Positions 12,185 to 19,226 of a stretch of DNA of 64,000 nucleotides are shown piece after piece. The DNA is from Anaspis maculata (taxonomy: Eukaryota; Arthropoda; Insecta; Coleoptera; Scraptiidae): the NCBI GenBank assembly GCA_949128115.1, contig OX421961.1, forward strand, positions 108,546,363-108,610,362. Direction: 5' to 3'. How positions within the stretch are numbered: the first letter of the stretch is position 1; each line of letters begins with the position of its first letter. A program made the position numbers and the translations under genes. Under the pieces are notes generated by a model. The model saw nothing but the letters and a program-made list of their open reading frames with translations, had not been told where the DNA came from and made no database searches.

Positions 12185-12672
12185 GATTGATCTGTAACAA
12201 TTATTTGTTCACAGATGATTAGATAAAACAATAAAGCTCTTAATTATGAAATTAGCTGATACGATAAACCAACCTAGGAATTATCGCTAACACTACTAAA
12301 TTCGTACTATAATTGAATTTTCGGTAAAGCCGAAGGATTTTACAGTCTGAATCCTAAGATGTTATTCAGATGACAGGGACAATTTGGTGACTTCCAAAAT
12401 TGTATATCAGGGCAAATCTGAATTTGACCGCAATAAAAAATTAAAATGTTTAATGTAAGTTTTACAGGGAATAGAATTATGCGTATATAATCATAATTAT
12501 GGGGAAAAAGGTGTTCTTTGAACATAATGGTTGACGTCTGCCAAACGTCGTCAGAGTTTTTCAAAAATTCTTGTATTAAGTCCTATTTAGTCGCCTTTTA
12601 CGACACGCATTTGGATTTACGTCTGCTTTATTCTTAAAGGTCCCAAAACAGCAGGGATTATTTGTTAAATAC
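12185..12672 (-). other. pol-env spacer of the LTR element
   Basis: AT-rich stretch of about 490 bp between the end of the integrase C-terminal fragment and the env start. In errantiviruses env is expressed from a spliced RNA, so a splice acceptor may lie here; I could not choose one. No convincing coding frame. Confidence 0.5.
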
Positions 12673-12981
12673 CTAGTCTGAGGTATTTGGGTCTTGGTCT
12701 TCGTCTAATTCTATATTTGACGGTTTTATCCGGTCAAAGTTGACAGTCATATATTTATTATTGGAAGTTAGTAGCTCTACGCAATTCGGAGGTAAGAGTC
12801 TGGTTATTTTGTAGGGACCAAGATATGTGGGGGACAATTTGGATTGTCTTGATGGTTTTCTTAAAAACACTGATTGACCAAGTTTGTACTGAGGTCTATT
12901 TTCTTTTACATGTTTGTCAAAACGTTCCTTTGATTTTTGTTTGGAACTATTGATATTGGAAATGACTTTTTTTGTTAACAT
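12673..12981 (-). pseudogene. pol: Integrase C-terminal tail, out of frame with pol
   Basis: Open frame continuing the integrase in another frame: a basic stretch, then LGQSVFLRKP, LGPYKITRLL and a C-terminal VNFDRIKPS, the SH3-like chromatin/DNA-binding tail of Ty3/gypsy integrases. The upstream pol frame stops at 12947 after entering a run of seven A (minus strand, 12967-12973). A one-base length change there, or an assembly error, explains the split. Confidence 0.75.
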
Positions 12982-15900
12982 ATTGTGCGTAATTTCTCAT
13001 GAGTCTCTGGTAATCATCTTGAAGTTCTGCTTCATTGGTAAAAATATTATCTCTAGATGGATCAATATGTCCAAAAACAATTTCCTGAGGGGTGAATTTG
13101 GTTGAAGCTGACTTGCTAAGGTTATATGTTTTTATAGCGAAAGGTAGTGCGTCAACTACAGGTTTATGAGGATAATCGATGTGGAAACTTCTAATAGAAT
13201 CCATCAATGTGGCGTGAAAACGTTCCACTTGCCCATTAGATTGGGGATGATCAGTGGGACTGACAGTTAGTCTAATGTCGTACAATTCGATTAGATTTTT
13301 GAACGATTGGTTCATAAATTCGCTTCCGGCATCTACATGAATTCGTTGTGGTACAGGGTAGTGTTGGAAGTACAATAAAAATTTATCAGTAACGCTTCTT
13401 GCTTGTTTGTTAGGAATTGGATAAGCCTGTGCATATTTTGAAAAGTTATCAACAATTGTCAGAAGATGTAACTGGGGATGTACGTCTAGTGTGTCCATGT
13501 TTATGTGTTGAAATGGTCGTTCTGGTGTTTTTGTAATTACGAGGGGAAAATCTGTGTTTTGCCTATTAATCTTCGATTGATTACAAGTCTGACACCGTTT
13601 TACAAATTCTTCTATATCTGTTTTCATATTGGGCCATAAATGTTGTTCACGTATTCTTCGAAATGTTTCATTGATACCTTTATGTAAATTATTCTTTGAG
13701 GAATGCCATTTCGACATTATTTCGTTCTTTTCTTCAGGCGTTAGGTCTTTTTGCAATTTGATTATATCATGGCAAATATGGAATTTGAAAGTATCAGCGT
13801 TGAATAAATGACTCAAAATTATTTTCAATGGTAGGTGATTGACCTTGTTCAAATGATATTCTTTAGGTTCTAAATTTTCTTTGATCTCGTAGAGAAGTCT
13901 GAATAAATCTTTTTGAGAAAGTCTTGATAAATTGTCTACGGGCAATTTGATGAAATAGTATTTTCGATTAGTGACCTTTAAGCTGTTTTTGATAGTCAAT
14001 GTTTCAGTTAGATTCAAATTTCTTTCTGTAGTACATGTATCTGCGACATAGGTTGCAATATGGGGTGTATCCTCATTTTCATTATTGGGAATGAATGCTA
14101 TTATATTTTTGTGGTAAGCAAGTGTCACATAGTCGTTTGTCTCTTTTATTAAATCAAAATTTATTGAAGGTTGTTCGTTAATAAATCTGTCATATTCGAT
14201 TTCGAATTCGTAGTCTGGATTTGCATTGAAATCAATTAAGTCTGGTGTCTCGTTACGATTGATTATTGACTCATCTTCTTCATCTGGAGATGAAGGTGGA
14301 TTTGCTGTGACTGGATTTATTCTGATACGCGAAAGTGCATCAGCATTTTTATTCAATTTCCCAGCTTTGTGAATGATCTCTTTTTCTTCTAAATGAGGAT
14401 GATCGAGCCTTAATTGGTTTAAAATATTTTGTTCTCGATCGATATTATTTGAGTGATTAGTAGTGACGTTGTAGTTATTCACGTTAAAGGTTTCGAAAGG
14501 TTCAAGAATTATTTCAGGAAGTTCAACTTCCTTGGTTTCATTGCTTGAGTTCAACATTGTGGTAATAATTTGGTTATCATTTATCTTTACGATGGAATTA
14601 GGAATCTTTACTCCATTGATCTCTAGTTCAGGACATATAAAGGTTGAATCAGCATTATTGTTTGAGAATGGATTTATTTTTACTGGTAGTTGAACTACCT
14701 CGATCGTTCTAGGCGATATATGAAAAATTTTCTTCAAAGTAGTATTTGGTTCTTCGAACTCATAGATATAAATTTTAATCCGACTATTATTAAAAATTTC
14801 TTTTATCATAGAAAGAACGTGCTTCCAGTTCAAGTTATCAAGACCGCATCCGAGCTTTGGCAGTGCTAATTCAGCGATTTGATTTTCTTCGCATATAACC
14901 CGCAAGTTCATTAATGCTGTGTTGATAGAATTGTACGTGGGCTTATCTTGAAAGCGTTCCTTCGTGATAAGGTGAAAAATTTCTCGCGTTTCATTTACGC
15001 TCGAGAAAAAGGAATAAGCAACTTGTCCTACTATCTTTTGCTGAGCTAGCAGCTCGTCGGTATTGTGTGGATATTTTATTGCAATTTTTCTTGCTAGGCC
15101 TTGGCCCATTTTAAAATCTTGAGACACTGCGTGCCCAATTGGAATGTTATTGGGTGCATCTAAAATGTCACCTCTTATGAATTCGATTGAAAATTGATTA
15201 GAAAATCCATTTATTGGATTATTATTATTAGAGAGACTCACGGCGGAGCTCGAAGAATTCCCGAAGGAAGTATTTAAATGATTCTTATCTGAATCGACCC
15301 TAAGGCTATTATTTGCCTCGGAAATATTTATTCTTTGATTCTCTACTTTGAGAGAAGTATTTTTATTAGAAGATCCATTTATAGGATTATTATTATTAGA
15401 GAGACTCACGGCGGAGCTCGAAGAATTCCCGAAGGAAGTATTTAAATGATTCTTATCTGAATCGACCCTAAGGCTATTATTTGCCTCGGAAATATTTATT
15501 CTTTGATTCTCTACTTTGAGAGAAGTATTTTTATTAGAAGATCCATTTATAGGATTATTATTATTAGAGAGACTCACGGCGGAGCTCGAATGGTTCCCGA
15601 AGGAAGTATTTGATTTTTTAAAGGAATTAGTATCGACTTGGATTGAACACTTTGGTTCTATTGCTTTTTTAGCAATTCTAAGATCCACAGAGGGAGTATG
15701 AAATTGTCGATTTTCTTCGTTGATTATACGCGGTTTATGTACCGGGTTTCTTGTATTATTTTTATTAATGGATTCACAATGATTTAAAGTAGTGAGAGAA
15801 GTATCACCGTTCCTTGCATAGGAAAATAATTGAATTTCAGGATAGTCTTGAATTGAACAAAATAGTTTTCTTTTAGGAAAATCGATAACACAATTGAAAT

Positions 15901-16165
15901 TTAAAATAAAATCCATACCCAAAATTCCGTCGAATAATCCAAAGTCGATAGGTGCAACATGCATTGTGTGCGAATTGAATTTACCGACTTGGTATTCGTA
16001 AACATGGTTGGAAAGTACGGGAATATTTTCAATCCCGGTTATATGAATATCTTTGCTTTGGATTTTACTTTCGGGTGAAATAATATTTGGGTGAATCAAA
16101 CTGATAGAGGCACCACTGTCTAAAAGAAGTTTAAAATTATTTTTTGTGTCTAGAATATAAAACAT
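12947..16165 (-). CDS. pol: pol polyprotein: protease, repeats, macrodomain, integrase; RT missing
   Basis: 1072-codon open frame. Order by approximate residue: aspartic protease, active site LLLDSGAS at 13-20 and partner motif GILGMDF; Asn/Ser-rich 56-residue repeats, 188-319; macrodomain, 322-468; protease-RT linker (SPRTIEVVQLPV to EPFETFNV), to about 560; a joint near 575-612 where the first residues of RT (RLDHPHLEEKEII) run straight into the last residues of RNase H (HKAGKLNKNADALSRI); spacer; integrase, about 795-1072. The integrase has a zinc-binding region with CQTC and a catalytic triad: D in NMDTLDV, D in VDAGSEF and E in GQVERF, the last two separated by 35 residues. No YxDD RT motif is present. 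The C-terminal tail is frameshifted (12673-12981). The first Met shown is arbitrary; the protease is normally made as part of a gag-pol product. Confidence 0.9.
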   Translation of the reverse strand: MFYILDTKNNFKLLLDSGASISLIHPNIISPESKIQSKDIHITGIENIPVLSNHVYEYQVGKFNSHTMHVAPIDFGLFDGILGMDFILNFNCVIDFPKRKLFCSIQDYPEIQLFSYARNGDTSLTTLNHCESINKNNTRNPVHKPRIINEENRQFHTPSVDLRIAKKAIEPKCSIQVDTNSFKKSNTSFGNHSSSAVSLSNNNNPINGSSNKNTSLKVENQRINISEANNSLRVDSDKNHLNTSFGNSSSSAVSLSNNNNPINGSSNKNTSLKVENQRINISEANNSLRVDSDKNHLNTSFGNSSSSAVSLSNNNNPINGFSNQFSIEFIRGDILDAPNNIPIGHAVSQDFKMGQGLARKIAIKYPHNTDELLAQQKIVGQVAYSFFSSVNETREIFHLITKERFQDKPTYNSINTALMNLRVICEENQIAELALPKLGCGLDNLNWKHVLSMIKEIFNNSRIKIYIYEFEEPNTTLKKIFHISPRTIEVVQLPVKINPFSNNNADSTFICPELEINGVKIPNSIVKINDNQIITTMLNSSNETKEVELPEIILEPFETFNVNNYNVTTNHSNNIDREQNILNQLRLDHPHLEEKEIIHKAGKLNKNADALSRIRINPVTANPPSSPDEEDESIINRNETPDLIDFNANPDYEFEIEYDRFINEQPSINFDLIKETNDYVTLAYHKNIIAFIPNNENEDTPHIATYVADTCTTERNLNLTETLTIKNSLKVTNRKYYFIKLPVDNLSRLSQKDLFRLLYEIKENLEPKEYHLNKVNHLPLKIILSHLFNADTFKFHICHDIIKLQKDLTPEEKNEIMSKWHSSKNNLHKGINETFRRIREQHLWPNMKTDIEEFVKRCQTCNQSKINRQNTDFPLVITKTPERPFQHINMDTLDVHPQLHLLTIVDNFSKYAQAYPIPNKQARSVTDKFLLYFQHYPVPQRIHVDAGSEFMNQSFKNLIELYDIRLTVSPTDHPQSNGQVERFHATLMDSIRSFHIDYPHKPVVDALPFAIKTYNLSKSASTKFTPQEIVFGHIDPSRDNIFTNEAELQDDYQRLMRNYAQYVNKKSHFQYQ
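14757..15200 (-). other. OARD1/TARG1-like macrodomain inside pol
   Basis: About 147 residues. Reads FIRGDILD, HAVSQDFKMGQGLARKI, HLITKERFQDKPTY, LALPKLGCGLDNLNW and IYIYEFEEP in the order of human OARD1/TARG1. TARG1 removes ADP-ribose from glutamate and aspartate side chains. Its two catalytic residues, Lys84 (in LITK) and Asp125 (in GCGLD), have counterparts here, so an active hydrolase is predicted. Similarity to the host enzyme suggests capture of a cellular gene or descent through a related virus. I do not know of this domain as a standard part of Ty3/gypsy pol. Confidence 0.88.
15207..15640 (-). repeat. 168-bp tandem repeat in pol
   Basis: Unit of 168 bp (56 codons) with corresponding points at 15207, 15375 and 15543: two near-identical full units plus a partial third. 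The encoded unit is Ser/Asn-rich (SSSSAVSLSNNNNPING and a charged segment). Because 168 is a multiple of three the frame is kept. It links protease and macrodomain and is probably disordered. Confidence 0.88.
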
Positions 16166-16167
16166 TT

Positions 16168-16396
16168 TGTGTTGGCTATCATGGGACTTTGCATTTAAAA
16201 TTACATTTCGGACTCGCTCACGTGCGTCTGGGTTATAGGAGACTGGACGTCCGAGGGATCCAGCTCCGCATCTTCGTTTTTTAGATAATTTACGCGAGGA
16301 GTGGGATTGTTTGAAAAATTATTGTTTGGTCGATTTTGAAAATTACTTTGACCTGAAAAATTTCTATTTTGAGGATTTGCATTATTGTGACTCGAA
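16168..16396 (-). pseudogene. gag: gag C-terminal tail cut off by the MITE
   Basis: Open, Asn/Gln-rich sequence on the pol side of the MITE, with NPQNRNF- and NNNFSNNP-type segments and an acidic end. It reads as the continuation of gag beyond the zinc knuckle. It overlaps or adjoins the start of the pol frame, as usual for gag-pol junctions. Confidence 0.7.
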
Positions 16397-16399
16397 TTA

Positions 16400-17004
16400 C
16401 ACAGGTCAACAAAGTGAAAAAAAAATTTTGTGCTTGGGTTTATTTTATGATTTTATTGAATGTCATGAGTCAAAATAATGAAAAAATACCGACATTCTCA
16501 TTAAAGTTTGCTTTTGTAATATTGGTAGGTACTAATGGAACAGATTTCATATCATGAATAAAAACAGAAAATCAGTTTATAGGGGGACGGAGGGAAATTC
16601 TGACATTCATGTGTCATCTACATTAGAGTGTAGAGTGCTCTGGAGTCGCAAAAACGATAGTCATGTGTTTTATTTGACGTTTGTAGGAAATTAAAAATGC
16701 CGAAAAAAATGAAAAAATGTAAAAGTTCTCATGATCATAATAGGAAGAGTCAAGGACTTTATTTCTGATTTTTTTTTAATTATTTTGTATCAATTATTCG
16801 TTAAAGTTGATAAAAAGAACAAAAAAAATAAATTTTTCAATTTTTTTCAACAAGTGAATTGATCAAAATCGACATTTTCATAAATTTTTAAATATGTCAA
16901 AAGCAAACTTTTTCATGGGATATTATTTTTGTTCAGGTTGATTTGACTCAAGCTACAAAAATTTAGTATACTTATCCCAGGCACAAAATTGGTGTTGACC
17001 TGTG
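16400..17004. mobile_element. 605-bp MITE inserted in gag
   Basis: Perfect 12-bp ends CACAGGTCAACA / TGTTGACCTGTG, continuing as an imperfect inverted repeat (TTTTGTGCTTGGG against TTTTGTGCCTGGG). Flanked by TTA on both sides (16397-16399, 17005-17007), a 3-bp target duplication of the kind seen in PIF/Harbinger-type elements. The interior is AT-rich with a further inverted pair around AAAGTTTGCTTTTG. No transposase. Confidence 0.88.
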
Positions 17005-17774
17005 TTATTTATTCTTCTGAAACAATTTACTATTAAATGACCAGGTTTTTTGCAGTAATTGCAGAATTTCGCGTCTGGTCGTGGATTTGGATTATGAGCA
17101 TAATTGCTCGGTCCTGCTTGAGGTGAAACATGTTGGTTATGGTAATTTTGTCGTGGAAAGCTTTTAAATGTTTTCGTATTGTTTTGACTGCTGCGCGTTG
17201 ATCTTAGGTATGCAATATTTTCTTCCTCAAGTATTAGTTGGGCGGCTTCGCTAATGGATAATGGTTTTTGTGCTCTTATTAATTGACCTAAGGGGTCATT
17301 TAATCCGGCTAATAAAGTTTTCAGTCCGATCTTTTCGTGTGACTCGATTAAGGTGTTTTTATGTAATGGGTTGATTTCGTCGTCGAGTCGAACACTCGAC
17401 CTTAATTTTGTTAATAAATTTTCTATTTTTGTTACGAAGCTTCGCGCTGTTTCAGTCGTTTTTTGGAAAGAATTTGTGAGGTCTCTGACGAGAGCTTCGG
17501 TATCCCTACAATCGCCAAAGTGGCCTATTAAAAGGGGCCTTATTGCTTCCCAGGTTGTTAGATTCCTCGAGGATATGAAAGTTTTAGCTTTTCCAGTTAG
17601 TTTGGATTTAATTAGAAAAACAAGGACATTTTCTTGTCCTTCTTCGATGTTTTCCGTTGCAAAATTACATGCTTCTATAAAATCATTCAGTAAGGCTTGT
17701 TCGCCATCGAATGAGGGAATTAAATCTCTAAGATCTCTCAAAGAGAGTTGAATTTCGTTATTACCTTCAGCCAT
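16953..17774 (-). pseudogene. gag: gag, truncated by a MITE
   Basis: Capsid/nucleocapsid protein of the LTR element. The first 256 or so residues are genuine: a helical capsid-like region (IRPLLIGHFGDCRDTEALVR, FVTKIENLLTKLRS) and one zinc knuckle CNYCKKPGHLIVNC (CX2CX4HX4C). The last 16 or so residues of the open frame come from the MITE, which supplies the stop at 16953. The remaining gag tail lies at 16168-16396. The ATG at 17774 follows the leader and PBS and begins MAEGNNEIQLSL. Structural protein of the retroelement particle, acting in the cytoplasm. Confidence 0.88.
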
Positions 17775-18061
17775 TTCGAATTATTACAGGTAAATAATAT
17801 AATATCAATACACTAAACAAGATAAAAAGGATATAAAATGGAAAGGGGAATACCCCGAAACAAACAATGATGATTATAAAAATAAGTAGACTTACTACTT
17901 GATGGAAATCGTTGCCGTCGGAGAACTTCAGGACAGGTTCCGCTGGAGCTTCCTTGGTTTGATTACAGATGTAGGCTGCTAGGCTGAAGTGCTGGAGCAC
18001 ACCACTTGACACTTTTTTACGTATAAAATTTTCAAAAATTATTTGTGCCAAATGGGCCTAA

Positions 18062-18080
18062 CATCCTACCGACTGCGCCA
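18062..18080 (-). promoter_or_regulatory. tRNA primer-binding site
   Basis: Minus-strand TGGCGCAGTCGGTAGGATG, one base inside the 5' LTR. It begins with TGG, complementary to a tRNA CCA end. The start TGGCGCAGTCG resembles the serine-tRNA-type PBS of 17.6/297-like Drosophila errantiviruses; the exact primer is inferred. Confidence 0.85.
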
Positions 18081-18081
18081 T

Positions 18082-18317
18082 TTTTACGTGTTTGTTTTTG
18101 AAAAGCCCTTTTTAAAAAATATTAACTTTATTAACTGTGAAAATAATTTAATTCGTACAAGTTTAGAACGTAATAACGGATCGACAATTTATGCGTGCGA
18201 CGTGCACTCGGTCATGATACAAAGAATTGTGATATGCGCTAACTGCATGAAGTCGTATATATAAACAGCAGGTGCTAAGTAAGCAAAACTAATCTTATTC
18301 ATGACGGGGTCGTAACA
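18082..18317 (-). repeat. 5' LTR, 236 bp
   Basis: Identical by eye to the 3' LTR at 9386-9621. Followed on the plus strand by the target duplication CCAT. It should carry the element's promoter. Confidence 0.93.
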
Positions 18318-18652
18318 CCATCAAAAATCTTTGTGGACAGATTCGAAACCTAAGTGAAAAATTATGTAAAAACTTGGAGGTGTAAAAATCGTTTTTCATT
18401 CCTAAAACTATGTCAAAGGAGAAGTCACCAGGAGGAGATAAATTTTGGCCCTTTTTGAATATTTCAAACTTGTCTTTATGGACCGAGAGCCCCCAAAAAT
18501 TTTGTCTTATGATCCGATTTTTGATTAGGGGGGATGTTCCCACACAAAAGCCCGTTGATTTCATTCATGTACGTACCTTATGTCCTTATGACGTAAATTT
18601 TGGCCATTTTTCGAAAACTGCCAAGTCTATAGCAGCCTAAAGCCCCCGGTCA

Positions 18653-19039
18653 GGGCTATGCCCTGTCCATGACGCTCTCCTGTACGGGTCCACATTCAGC
18701 AGTCCACGGCGAAATCGAGTGGCGAAATCGGCGATAAATAAAGTCGTGGACTTTTTTTCGGTGGGACGTTTGAGCTGTGGACGTCTATGCTGTGGACTGA
18801 TTTCGCTGGCTGTGGACATGCTGTAGAGTGTAGACCGCTGAGTGGGCTCCCTCGTGAACTACAAGTTGCCTACACCCTTATACTAAACCAAGCCTACACC
18901 CTACACTTGGACGAGTTTCAAATTTAGCGCTTTTATTCAATCAATTAAAGGTACCAACCTAAAAGCTTGAAATCCCTAAAAAAGACCTATGGCTTCTGTC
19001 TTCTGTCATTTCTGTGTCATTTGTCATTGTCATTCCTCA
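18653..19039. other. Gene-less stretch with short GCTGTGGAC repeats
   Basis: Between the foldback and RpL10. From 18755 to 18835 it has several copies of a GCTGTGGAC(GT) word and related TGTGGAC words, possibly a degraded minisatellite. The rest shows no clear feature; the RpL10 promoter must lie near its right end. Confidence 0.5.
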
Positions 19040-19226
19040 ATCTTCTCTCCTCTGACAGTCTTTCGTTTTGTGCGTTGGACGTTGTCGGTAAGTGTCTGCA
19101 AATTTCTTCTTCATCCTTCAATATTTTGGGATATTTTCCATCAAAACTTCCCATCTGGGATCAAATTAAACTCCATCCATGCATATTTCCTAATATTAAT
19201 ATGAATTTTACCGATTTCAGATCACA

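Larger units (their letters stand above)
9386..18317 (-). mobile_element. Errantivirus-like LTR retroelement, non-autonomous, macrodomain-bearing
   Basis: Complete 8,932-bp Ty3/gypsy-type element on the minus strand: 5' LTR, PBS, gag, pol, env, PPT, 3' LTR. Ends are TGTTAC...GTAAAA and the 4-bp target duplication is CCAT (9382-9385, 18318-18321). The envelope gene, furin site and serine-type PBS place it near insect errantiviruses. The reverse transcriptase core is deleted, gag carries a MITE, env a SINE, and pol has a frameshift near its end, so this copy cannot act alone. The two LTRs look identical over 236 bp, which indicates a recent insertion and hence mobilisation by enzymes from another copy. 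A TARG1-like macrodomain sits inside pol. Confidence 0.93.
9011..18652. repeat. Foldback repeat split by the LTR element
   Basis: The left part (9011-9385) and right part (18318-18652) are diverged inverted copies: GGGGCTTTAG, TTTTCGAAAAATGGCCAAAA, TACATGAATGAAA and CCTAATCAAAAAT occur in order on the left and, complemented, in reverse order on the right. Removing the 8.93-kb LTR element leaves a foldback of about 0.7 kb. The LTR element landed near its centre. Confidence 0.7.

Noticed and set aside
12947..12990. Programmed frameshift between integrase core and tail
   Set aside because: No precedent that I know for a shift at this place, and a homopolymer indel is simpler; kept only as a check item.
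15207..15640. CRISPR-like regular repeats
   Set aside because: The 168-bp tandem unit is coding, without spacers, in a eukaryotic retroelement.
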